Positions 1-6,857 of a DNA stretch of 27,407 bases are shown here, in pieces. The translations under genes were made by a program, and so were the position numbers. Source of the stretch: Dehalococcoidales bacterium (GTDB taxonomy: Bacteria > Chloroflexota > Dehalococcoidia > Dehalococcoidales > UBA2162); contig JAENIS010000031.1 in NCBI GenBank assembly GCA_016844285.1, forward strand, positions 1 to 27,407. Reading direction: 5' to 3'. The notes beneath the pieces are model-generated. The model saw only the letters and a program-made list of their open reading frames with translations. It did not search any database and was not told where the DNA came from. Every line of letters starts with the position of its first letter. Position 1 is the first letter of the stretch.

Positions 1-99
1 TCTGTCATTGCGAGGACCATAGCGACGTGGCAATCTGGGCAGGCGAAGCCCTTCACCCAGATTGCTTCGCCTCCGCCTGCGGCGGATGGTCTCGCAATG
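1..99. repeat. MITE-like repeat, left part (copy A, split by the IS)
   Basis: This is the core of an intergenic repeat of the 'cattgcgagg ... cgcaatg' inverted type. Its terminal part lies beyond the left edge of the window. The other half continues at 1189 after the insertion sequence and ends with the 'aatcaaccaaat' motif near 1228. The same core and ends recur at 3084-3225, 4829-4978 and 10521-10691. It is non-coding and can fold into a long hairpin. Confidence 0.8.
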
Positions 100-1188
100 G
101 GCATAATGGTTAAGAAATGTTGGTACTGTGGTGTAATATGAGCCTGTTTATGAGGCTATTATTCTGGTAAAATGCTGTTATTTTAGTGTTAATCATTGGA
201 TTGGTTCAATGATTGAGGGTGTCAGATGCATAAAAAAGATGTCCCAGATGCGGATCAGCGTGCACTATCCGTTGGGGAAAAACTCTATCAGGCAAGCAAC
301 GGTTTCAATGTTTACAGTGTCAGCGGACTTTCATTTGGAAAGCCGAGCATAACCGTGTTGCACGACGCCAACACTGGTTCAGGCTCTGGATTATCGAGAG
401 TTGCTCCATCAGACGTCTGTGCCAACTTTCCGGCTACAGTGCCTTTACCCTCAAAAGCATTAAGAACTACTGGCTTAAGCAAATACCGAATGAAGAAATT
501 GACTACTCCGAAATCCAGTATGTGGTCTATGATGCGACCTATTTCCATAAGGACGGGTGTCTGTTAAATCTGATGGATGCTACCGACCAGAGGATTATCG
601 CTCACTCTTACGTGAAGAAAGAGTCTTTTAAGGAGGCTTATCCCTGGTTCATGCGCCTGAAACAGCAGGGGCTAAATCCGCAATTTATCACTACCGATGG
701 GGAACGTTCAGTGATAAGGGCGATGAAGCTGGTGTGGCCACAGACGAAGTTGCAGCGTTGCCTGTATCATCTCCAGCATGAAGGCATGCGATGGCTGAGG
801 ACCTGTCCAAGAACTGAGGCTGGGAAGGTGTTGCGTGCTCTCCTGTCCAAGCTGAGCAGGATAAAGACCGTAAAAGAGAGGGATGCCTTCATACAGGAGT
901 ATCGTAGCTGGGTCAGTCAGTACAAGGATTACATTCTGTCGCTACCGCGGACTATGGTAGCCAGTAGGGACTTGAGACGGACGATGGTGCTCATTAATAA
1001 CGCTTTACCGGATATGTTCTATTACCTTGAGGATAAGCAGGTACACGCTACCACCAATGCATTGGAGGGTTTTCATTCACGACTAAAGGCAGACTACCGG
1101 CGTCACCGGGGTCTAAGTAAAGAACATAGAATCCAGTATATTAACTGGTATTCCTACTTTAAAAACAACACAATTTAACCATTATGCC
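100..1188 (+). mobile_element. IS1249-like (IS256-type) insertion sequence, 1089 bp
   Basis: The element is bounded by perfect 14-bp inverted repeats (ggcataatggttaa at 100-113 and its complement at 1175-1188). A 7-bp direct repeat, cgcaatg, flanks it at 93-99 and 1189-1195 and reads as the target-site duplication. It has inserted into a MITE-like repeat: removing the element and one duplication restores the repeat core seen in the other copies. The single transposase gene fills the element, and its stop codon (1176-1178) lies inside the right inverted repeat. Preserved ends and duplication suggest a fairly recent insertion. Assignment to the IS1249 group rests on the transposase sequence and is by recognition only. 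Confidence 0.88.
226..1178 (+). CDS. IS1249-like transposase, frameshifted in an A6 tract
   Basis: This is a DDE transposase. Translation should start at ATG 226 (GAGGG six bases upstream), but that frame leaves the transposase sequence after four codons. The transposase frame is open from 234 to 1178 and has no plausible start of its own. Joining the frames at the six-A run 232-237, as if it were A7, gives about 317 residues beginning MHKKRCPRCG. The joined protein has an N-terminal zinc ribbon (Cys6, Cys9, Cys29, Cys32), then Asp103 (VYDATYF), Asp158 (TTDGE) and Glu281 (NALEGFHS) as the likely catalytic triad. The late start at GTG 522 would drop the zinc ribbon and upstream region. The shift may be programmed slippage, an inactivating one-base deletion or a read error. 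Confidence 0.82.
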
Positions 1189-1228
1189 CGCAATGACAGT
1201 AGAATCAACCAAATACAAACAAAACCGA
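1189..1228. repeat. MITE-like repeat, right part (copy A)
   Basis: This is the second half of the repeat broken by the insertion sequence. It starts with the target duplication cgcaatg and runs through 'agaatcaaccaaatacaaac'. The same end is seen at 4937-4970 and, on the opposite strand, at 3084-3115. Confidence 0.75.
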
Positions 1229-1269
1229 TGAAGAGGACACTTGCCGAAGCCAGGATATTTGATTGAACC

Positions 1270-2058
1270 ATGGAGAAGGGGATATAATATACTGTTGAGG
1301 AACACATTGCCACCATCACTCTCAACCGCCCCCAAACCCTGAACGCCTTTAGCGAGAACCTGATAAACGAGTGGACTGACGCCATCGAGACGGTAAAGAC
1401 AGACACCAAGGTCAGGGTCTTGGTGGTGACCGGGGCAGGGCGGGGATTCTGCTCCGGGCAGGACGTGCGTGGGGCATATACCGGGGGTGAGCCATCACCC
1501 CTCTACACCAGGAGAAATCATTTGCGGTTTGGCGTGCATAAGGTGTGTCGTGCCCTGGAAACACTGGACAAACCCTATATCGCCTCGATAAATGGGCCTG
1601 CGGCCGGGGCAGGGATGGATATGGCCAGCATGGCTGACATCAGGATAATGTCCGCTACCGCCAGGGTGGGGATGAACTATGTCCGAATAGGTCTGCTCCC
1701 CGGCGATGCTGGTTGCTATTTCCTGCCCCGTATTGTGGGAGTAGCCAAAGCCCTTGAGTTGATATGGTCAGGCAGGATGATTGATGCTGAGGAAGCACTA
1801 CGGATAGGCTACGTGAGCAAGGTTGTCCCACATGATGAACTGGCGGCAGCGACCAAGGAATTCTGCCTCCAGTTTACCCAGGCACCTGTCGCCACCCAGT
1901 ATGCCAAACGCCTGGTGTGGCGAGGTATAGATATGTTCCGGAATATCAACCTCGAAATGGCTGAGATGGCAATGCTCATCAACTCCACCTCCCCGGATAC
2001 CAAAGAGGGACCGAAAGCCTGGGTGGAGAAGAGAGAGCCGAAATGGACTTCAGAATAG
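1270..2058 (+). pseudogene. Crotonase-family (enoyl-CoA hydratase-like) protein with a 5' nonsense codon
   Basis: This is an acyl-CoA-binding crotonase-fold protein. The frame reads from ATG 1270 (MEKGI), meets TAA at 1285-1287, and continues without break through the family's N-terminal strand (YTVEEHIATITLNRP) to 2058. The next start in frame is TTG 1420, which would remove about 50 residues of core fold, so a short TTG product is unlikely to fold normally. Both oxyanion-hole segments are present: GAGRGFCSGQD, and INGPAAGAGMDM. The two glutamates of classical hydratases are not kept: the first is Asp (GAGMDM) and the second is Tyr (GMNYVRIG), so simple enoyl-CoA hydration is doubtful even if intact. 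The gene lies 12 bp before the presenilin homologue. One substitution at 1285-1287 would restore the whole gene, so either a recent lesion or an assembly error fits. Confidence 0.72.
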
Positions 2059-2070
2059 GCAGGCTGTTAC

Positions 2071-3057
2071 TTGAGTCCAAAAACGAATCCGCCATCGCCA
2101 AGCAACAGTGTGAAGATGACAGCAAAGAAAAGAATAACGTTAAACCCGGTGTACTGGAGCATTCTTATTTTCGTTGTCGCCCAGGTGCTTACTTTCCTGG
2201 TTATCAGCCGAGAAAATGAATTTCTCCAGGCGAACCACATCTATATTCCTCCGGTATCACCAGGGGATGTCTCACTATGGCCACAACCAGCTCCACCAGC
2301 ACCTCCGGGGGAAACTCCAGCGCCAGCCGTAGGTGCACTCGGGCCAATACTGCTCTATTTTGCCGCCGTAGTAGTCGTGCTGGGGATAGTCCTCTTCTTT
2401 GTTCCGGTGTCAAGTTTGCGATTGTTCTTACGAGCTCTATTCGCCCTTTTATTTTCCTGGGGCATATTTATCATCCTTATTTTCTGGCTGCCGGCTATCG
2501 CCGCAGTTACTCTCTCCATTGCCGTAGGGGTTGCCTGGACGGTTGTGCCGAGAGTCTGGTTACATGATGCCGTCATGATTCTCACCATGGTCAGCCTTGG
2601 CGCTGTCTTCGGGCGTCTGATTTCTCCCTGGACAGCAATGATTTTGATATTAGCGCTGGCGGTTTATGACTTTCTTGCCGTACGCTTCGGCTATATGCTC
2701 TGGATGGTAAAAAAACTGTCTGAATCCAGCACCCTCCCGGCATTTGTCATTCCACGATATGCCTCCGAATGGAGCTCCAGTCTCAAAGAATCTGGCTTTA
2801 CCAGGCTGGTCGAAGAGAAGCCCTCCGAGAGGGATTATTCCATACTGGGTGGTGGTGATATTGGCTTTCCTCTCTTGCTCGTCTCTTCAGTATACTTTGG
2901 TTATGGCCTGGCTGATGCCATTCTGGTGGCGGTATTCTCCCTGGTGGGACTCATCGGCGCGTACTTGATTCAGGCAGCTTTCCTGAAAGGAAAAGCGATT
3001 CCGGCACTGCCTCCCATTGCCGTCTTGTCCCTGATAGCACTCCTGATTGTGCGATAA
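2071..3057 (+). CDS. Presenilin/signal peptide peptidase homologue (intramembrane aspartyl protease, A22-like)
   Basis: This is a predicted intramembrane aspartyl protease cutting substrates inside the lipid bilayer. The three family signatures appear in the right order: YD (Tyr199-Asp200) in a helix, GxGD (Gly260 to Asp263) at the start of the next helix, and PAL (Pro311-Ala312-Leu313) before the last helix. Hydrophobicity by eye gives about nine transmembrane segments, with a proline-rich loop at residues 60-87 after helix 1 and a soluble loop at about 212-258 between the catalytic helices. This matches presenilin/SPP homologues, best known from eukaryotes and archaea. The start is uncertain: TTG 2071 gives 328 residues and ATG 2116 gives 313, with no strong ribosome site at either. 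It follows the crotonase by 12 bp on the same strand, but the pairing suggests no specific substrate. Confidence 0.88.
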   Translation: MSPKTNPPSPSNSVKMTAKKRITLNPVYWSILIFVVAQVLTFLVISRENEFLQANHIYIPPVSPGDVSLWPQPAPPAPPGETPAPAVGALGPILLYFAAVVVVLGIVLFFVPVSSLRLFLRALFALLFSWGIFIILIFWLPAIAAVTLSIAVGVAWTVVPRVWLHDAVMILTMVSLGAVFGRLISPWTAMILILALAVYDFLAVRFGYMLWMVKKLSESSTLPAFVIPRYASEWSSSLKESGFTRLVEEKPSERDYSILGGGDIGFPLLLVSSVYFGYGLADAILVAVFSLVGLIGAYLIQAAFLKGKAIPALPPIAVLSLIALLIVR

Positions 3058-3083
3058 CGCCAAGTGCCTGATTGCTTTAAGCT

Positions 3084-3225
3084 GGGTTCTGTTTGCATTT
3101 GGTTGATTCCGCTGTCAGTGCGAGGAGCGTAGCGACGAAGCAATCTCAAAGATTCATTCGGATTGCTTCGCCCCGATTTCATCGGGGCTCGCAAAGACAA
3201 AACCAACCAAAACCGAATAGTACCG
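3084..3225. repeat. MITE-like repeat, copy B
   Basis: The element begins gggttctgtttgcatttggt and ends near 'accaaaaccgaatagtacc', which are imperfect inverted termini. The interior carries the 'gtgcgaggagcgtagcgac ... caatctc' core and a 'ccccgatttcatcgggg' hairpin. It is in the opposite orientation to copy C and separates the convergent presenilin homologue and TIGR04076-like gene, where its hairpins could also act as a transcription barrier. Confidence 0.75.
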
Positions 3226-3250
3226 AGTCAGTTTCTTCGCGATAGGCTAA

Positions 3251-3517
3251 CTACTTCTTGACTCGCCTTAGCTCAAAGATTAAGGGATTCTTGGCATCCG
3301 GGCAGGCTACTTCGGCGGTATCGGGGTCATTTGAATAGGGGAATGCTCCGCCGAATCTCAGTACTCTGACGGAGGGCAGGATGGCGTGGAAGGCAGACAG
3401 GCAGACGCCGGCGGGTGTCTTGGTGGCGATTGTCCACTCATCACCTACTTTATGCCCGGCAGCACAGGTACCCTGCTGTGATATTACTCTAACGTGCACG
3501 TCATAAGCTTCAGCCAT
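3251..3517 (-). CDS. TIGR04076-type small conserved protein
   Basis: This is an 88-residue protein of unknown function. It matches by recognition the TIGR04076 family: an N-terminal strand (VHVRVISQQGTCAAGH), the motif VGDEW, then TPAGVCLSAFHAILP, LRFGG, ACPDAKNP and a C-terminal FELRR. Cys18 with His22, the Cys of GVCLSAF and the Cys of ACPD are typical of the family and could bind a metal or be redox-active, which is inference. A good ribosome site (AGGAG, about 8 bases upstream) supports ATG 3517. The roughly 300 bp upstream (3518-3820) shows no gene, RNA or clear promoter to me. Confidence 0.75.
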   Translation of the reverse strand: MAEAYDVHVRVISQQGTCAAGHKVGDEWTIATKTPAGVCLSAFHAILPSVRVLRFGGAFPYSNDPDTAEVACPDAKNPLIFELRRVKK

Positions 3518-3820
3518 ATTCGTTTCTCCTTGCTATGTATTCGGGTGGTACAAGGGTAGTCTAGCAAGAAACGACTGAGCCGTCAAACACACCGGAAGGC
3601 TTTCTTTGCCCGTGGATTGCCCAGGATTCTCCGGGCAAAGGGTTTTGTTCTAAAGCCATCGCCGATGATTTTTGGTCATGGTTAACCCTTGGAGAGTCTT
3701 TGTTGGGTTTCAGTCTTCCAAGTTAACCAGAAAGCAGCCAGCGAGTAGAAACGGCATCACACTACCGCAGCATGAGGTTTAAGACAGAATGACCGCAGTT
3801 TGGTTCAGGTGCTCGATAAT

Positions 3821-4168
3821 TTAGTACCGCCGTTCTCTTCCCCCACCGCCACCGCCGCCACCACCACCACCAGACCTGCCACCACCCCTCCGGTCACCAT
3901 AAGCACCGCCCCCACCCCTGTCATCAGTGCGGGGTCGCGCTGTATTTACGGTGAGAGCCCTATCTTTAATTGTCTTACCATTGAGAGCAGCGATGGCTGC
4001 CTGCCCCTCGGAAACCGTGGGCATCTCGATAAACGCAAATCCTTTGGGCCGTCCACTATATTTGTCCGTTATCATACTTACCGATTCAACATTCCCAAAG
4101 GCGAGGAATTCCTGACGCAATTCTTCCTCAGTGACATCATAAGACAAGTTGCCCACATATATCTTCAA
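3821..4168 (-). CDS. Glycine-rich RRM RNA-binding protein
   Basis: This is a small single-RRM RNA-binding protein of the type found in cyanobacteria and Chloroflexota and often linked to cold response or mRNA handling. The RRM covers residues 1-80, with RNP2 at 3-8 (IYVGNL) and RNP1 at 42-49 (KGFAFIEM); the exposed aromatics of both motifs are present. Residues 82-115 form an Arg-Gly-rich tail with a run of eleven glycines, ending in RERRY. AGGAG lies six bases before ATG 4168. Upstream on the same strand is the zinc-ribbon gene, separated by 108 bp that fold into a strong hairpin. The glycine repeat at 3826-3870 may also vary in length by slippage. Confidence 0.92.
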   Translation of the reverse strand: MKIYVGNLSYDVTEEELRQEFLAFGNVESVSMITDKYSGRPKGFAFIEMPTVSEGQAAIAALNGKTIKDRALTVNTARPRTDDRGGGGAYGDRRGGGRSGGGGGGGGGGGRERRY

Positions 4169-4210
4169 ATCAATGCTCCTTTACCTGGTGAAACTTCAAA
4201 GGATGCAAGT

Positions 4211-4262
4211 CAGGTGACACAGAATCACGTCCGGGTTGGTTACCCAGCCCGTACGTGACCTG
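4211..4262 (-). promoter_or_regulatory. Stem-loop between the zinc-ribbon and RRM genes
   Basis: The outer arms caggt (4211-4215) and acctg (4258-4262) enclose a second stem, cacgt/acgtg, and an inner GC-rich stem at about 4232-4250 with a four-base loop. On the minus strand it lies 14 bases past the zinc-ribbon stop and about 40 bases before the RRM start. No U-run follows, so it may be an RNA-stability or leader structure rather than a simple intrinsic terminator. The function is inference. Confidence 0.5.
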
Positions 4263-4276
4263 ATGCTTAAACTAAT

Positions 4277-4612
4277 TTACCTGCTCGGTTTTACTTTGCG
4301 GTAGCAATCGCTGCAGTATACCGGCCTATCCCCGCGCGGTTCAAAAGGCACCTGGGTTTCTTTGCCACATTCGGCACACACCGCTGGGAACATCTGGCGT
4401 CTGGGCCCGTAGCTGGAGCCGCCACTTCCGCCACTGCTACCACCGCCACCACTACTGCCATAGCGCTCTGACTTCCTTGCCTGGCGGCACGTGGGACAGC
4501 GCTTGGGCTCGTTGGTATAGCCTTTAGACTGGAAGAACTCTTGCTCTTCACCACTGAAGGTGAAGGTGGTCCCGCAATCGGAACACTGGATTGACTTGTC
4601 CTGGAAACTCAT
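4277..4612 (-). CDS. Zinc-ribbon protein with two CxxC/CxxC modules
   Basis: This is a 111-residue probable zinc-binding protein of unknown role. The first module (Cys10, Cys13, Cys39, Cys42) matches the 'probable zinc-ribbon' type that begins with FQDKSIQCSDCG. A Gly-Ser linker (52-69) leads to the second module (Cys79, Cys82, Cys100, Cys103). I chose ATG 4612 because GAGGAGG lies at 4619-4626, eight bases upstream; the longer frame from 4666 has no such signal and adds a non-conserved 18-residue tail. It precedes the RRM gene on the same strand, and both have basic, glycine-rich segments, suggesting a shared role in RNA binding or stress, which is inference. Confidence 0.85.
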   Translation of the reverse strand: MSFQDKSIQCSDCGTTFTFSGEEQEFFQSKGYTNEPKRCPTCRQARKSERYGSSGGGGSSGGSGGSSYGPRRQMFPAVCAECGKETQVPFEPRGDRPVYCSDCYRKVKPSR

Positions 4613-4763
4613 TGGATGACCTCCTCTACTTGAATAATATAGTTGGTTAGAGTTCCGGTCACCCAATACTTGGATGGATGTAGAAGGTAGTTTTGCTAAG
4701 TACCTGATAACCTAAACCGAAACCACTGGCAAAATTATAACCCATATGGCTAACTTTGTCAAG

Positions 4764-4798
4764 TGCGGTGCGGTGCAGTTGTTGCGGTGCGGTGCAGT
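4764..4798. repeat. Two 16-bp direct repeats
   Basis: The unit tgcggtgcggtgcagt occurs at 4764-4779 and 4783-4798, three bases apart, and each unit itself contains shorter 'tgcgg' repeats. It lies upstream of the zinc-ribbon gene (start 4612, minus strand). It could be a protein-binding site or simple slippage; nothing in the sequence decides. Confidence 0.6.
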
Positions 4799-4828
4799 GA
4801 GTGAGCGCACAGCTCTAGCCTCTAGTTA

Positions 4829-4978
4829 GGGTACTATTCGGGTTTGGTTGATTGTCAATCAAACCTCATTGCGAGGGGTCGTTAGACCCGTGGCAATCTC
4901 TGCCCAACACATTCCGAGATTGCTTCGCCGCTACGCTTGCAATGATAGCAGAATCAACCAAATGCAAGGAAAACCGGT
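4829..4978. repeat. MITE-like repeat, copy C
   Basis: The copy starts gggtactattcgggtttggt and ends near 'aatcaaccaaatgcaagg', the family's two imperfect inverted termini. Its interior has the 'cattgcgaggggtcgttaga ... gcttgcaatga' inverted core. It occupies the space between the zinc-ribbon gene and the downstream end of the pseudopilin gene. Confidence 0.75.
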
Positions 4979-5000
4979 AACCGGCCGGCCACCGCCCGTA

Positions 5001-5468
5001 TTACCTCGTGCCCATATTGGTGTTATAGCCCACATAACTAACGATGTCAACCTTACCCTCGGGGCGAGAGTGAGCAACGACCACTGTTATCTGCTGGATG
5101 TCGGCGTTGTAGGGAGCGGATAAAGCTGATGCGGTAACGTTTACCGTGTAACCGGCGTATGTAGCAGCGAGTACCGCCGGGGTAAAGGATAATCCAGCCG
5201 ACTTGCTGACGTTAGCGGTGGTTACCCCGTACCACCAGGGAGCCGTGTTATAGGTTTGCTTGTGCACATAGCCGATGACCCCCGGATACTGCTCATCACC
5301 GCTAAAGTCTTCGCTTTGCGCAATGGTGAGAGCGTTGCTCCTCTCTTTGATATAAAAGCTGCTTTTAAAAGCAGTTGCCTGGGCAGAGAAATAGCTGGCA
5401 GCCACCATCCCCAGGATAAAGATGGCTAAGACCATCTCAACTAAGATAAATCCTTCTTGGCTCTTCAT
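5001..5468 (-). CDS. Type IV pilin-like / type II secretion pseudopilin
   Basis: This is a 155-residue subunit of a pilus or pseudopilus. The N-terminus carries a class III prepilin signal: a short basic leader MKSQEG, cut after Gly6 by prepilin peptidase, then F-I-L-V-E with the conserved Glu at position 5 of the mature protein, followed by one hydrophobic helix (about 7-28). The rest is a soluble, Thr/Ala/Tyr-rich domain with no motif I recognise. It is the third gene after PilB- and PilC-type genes on the same strand, 155 bp from PilC, with two hairpins in the gap that could tune the pilin-to-machine ratio. No prepilin peptidase, PilM-O or secretin gene is in the window. Confidence 0.85.
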   Translation of the reverse strand: MKSQEGFILVEMVLAIFILGMVAASYFSAQATAFKSSFYIKERSNALTIAQSEDFSGDEQYPGVIGYVHKQTYNTAPWWYGVTTANVSKSAGLSFTPAVLAATYAGYTVNVTASALSAPYNADIQQITVVVAHSRPEGKVDIVSYVGYNTNMGTR

Positions 5469-5508
5469 TTTCAGCTACCTCAGGGATTGTAAAAAACCCT
5501 ATCCCCTT

Positions 5509-5565
5509 TGTTCCCTTCCCCTTGAAAGGGGAAGGGAACATTTTAGAGAGGGGCTACGCCCCTCT
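5509..5565. repeat. Double-hairpin element between pilC and the pseudopilin
   Basis: The first stem is 15 bp perfect (5509-5523 with 5526-5540, two-base loop). The second is 8 bp (5547-5554 with 5558-5565, loop tac). A similar two-hairpin arrangement occurs at 27056-27111. On the minus strand it lies just after the PilC gene. Without a U-run it is a weak terminator candidate and looks like one of the genome's dispersed palindromes. Confidence 0.65.
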
Positions 5566-5623
5566 TCAATGCTCTGTTATCACGGAGAGGTGTGTTGGGA
5601 ATATTCAGAAGAAGGGTGACACT

Positions 5624-6841
5624 TCAGCCAGGACTCATCTGGCTATAGATAGAGTACATGGCGGACATCATGACGACGGCAATACCAGCCACTACCGCGC
5701 CAATCACCACCGTTATCGCCGGTGTAATCAGGCCGACGGCGGCGTCAATCCGGTCATTAGCCTCGACATCAAAGCTCTCCGCCACGGTGCTTAGTGTGCT
5801 GTCAAGGTGGCCGGTTTCCTCACCAACGGACACCATTTGCACCATCAGGGGTAAGAAGAACCCCGCCCTATTGGCCATCGGCTTGGACAGACCTTCGCCC
5901 CGTATCAGTTCCTCATGCACCTCGCTGAGAGCCTTAAGCATTGCCTTGTTGCTACTACCCTGGGCAACCATGGTCATGATTTCAGGCAAGGGCAAGCCCA
6001 CCCGGAACAACAGCGCTATCGTGCGGCAGGCGCGGGAAAGCTCGACCAGTATGATAATACGCCCAATGATGGGGGCACGAAGTAATAGACTCTCATAGCG
6101 GAACTGTCCCTTCGGTGTCTTGATGTAGGCCATGCCGGCAACAACACCCGCCACCACCAGCAGTATTACATAGAGGATGTTCTTCTTGAACCAGTCACCA
6201 AAGTCAAGAAGCGCCTGGGCCGCTGCCGGCATTTTTGCCCCCATTTGCGTGTAAAGGGTGGTGAAAGTGGGTAGAACCACTGTTATCATCAGGCCGACTA
6301 CAACCACCGCGACCACGGAGACGACAATGGGGTAGGTGAGCGCCCCTTTTACCTTCTTTATGGTAGCGGCGGTCCTCTCCAGATACTCGGCCATTTGCCT
6401 CAGCACCTGTTCCATACTACCGGCTTGCTCACCAGCACCCATTGCCCGCCAGTACATCGAAGGGAAAATTTTGGGGTGCTTGGCCATCGCCTGCGATAGG
6501 GATATGCCGCCACGGATGTCAGCTACTATCTCGGCAATGACATTTCTGAGGGTGGGATTAGTGAGCTGGTCCTTGAGCAATTCCAGGGCGGTGACAACAT
6601 CGATGCCGGAGCTGAGGAGCAAAGCCAGCTGGCGGGAAAACATGATGACTTCCTTCAGTTTCACGGTAGGGGCGCTCACGAAGTACTTACCCAGACTGAA
6701 AAGGGGTACCACTGCTTTAAGGCTGACTAACTGGTAGCCGTTACTGCTGAGCATACTACCGGCGGCGTCTTCACTGGAGGCAGAGAGCTTACCCTTAATC
6801 AGTTTTCTATCCCGGTTGTAGGCGACGTATTCGTAATTCAT
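5624..6841 (-). CDS. pilC: Inner-membrane platform protein PilC/GspF
   Basis: This 405-residue polytopic membrane protein anchors the assembly ATPase and the growing (pseudo)pilus. The N-terminus (MNYEYVAYNRDRKLIKGKL) is the usual soluble start. Two T2SSF repeats follow, at about 70-195 (FSRQLALLLSSGIDVVTALE) and about 270-395 (LSRACRTIALLFRVGLPLPE), each with the four-helix soluble bundle and the G-E-xxG-x-L motif (GAGEQAGSMEQ, SVGEETGHLDS). Three hydrophobic helices lie at about 172-193, 222-241 and 372-395. Length and layout are normal. It begins 16 bp after the PilB-type gene, so the two are probably co-transcribed. Type II secretion and type IV pilus versions cannot be told apart here. 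Confidence 0.95.
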   Translation of the reverse strand: MNYEYVAYNRDRKLIKGKLSASSEDAAGSMLSSNGYQLVSLKAVVPLFSLGKYFVSAPTVKLKEVIMFSRQLALLLSSGIDVVTALELLKDQLTNPTLRNVIAEIVADIRGGISLSQAMAKHPKIFPSMYWRAMGAGEQAGSMEQVLRQMAEYLERTAATIKKVKGALTYPIVVSVVAVVVVGLMITVVLPTFTTLYTQMGAKMPAAAQALLDFGDWFKKNILYVILLVVAGVVAGMAYIKTPKGQFRYESLLLRAPIIGRIIILVELSRACRTIALLFRVGLPLPEIMTMVAQGSSNKAMLKALSEVHEELIRGEGLSKPMANRAGFFLPLMVQMVSVGEETGHLDSTLSTVAESFDVEANDRIDAAVGLITPAITVVIGAVVAGIAVVMMSAMYSIYSQMSPG

Positions 6842-6857
6842 CGTACCCCGTAGGTGG

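Noticed and set aside
1414..2058. Intact crotonase starting at TTG 1420
   Set aside because: The frame continues with strong family sequence upstream of 1420 to the TAA at 1285, so the short start would remove core strands of the fold; a damaged longer gene explains it better.
3800..4258. Long plus-strand frame rich in Thr/Ala/Pro
   Set aside because: It is the antisense of the RRM gene; the Thr/Pro runs simply mirror the glycine repeat of the real protein.
5658..6098. 146-codon plus-strand frame
   Set aside because: It lies fully opposite the PilC gene, whose conserved T2SSF sequence occupies the other strand, and it has no ribosome site.
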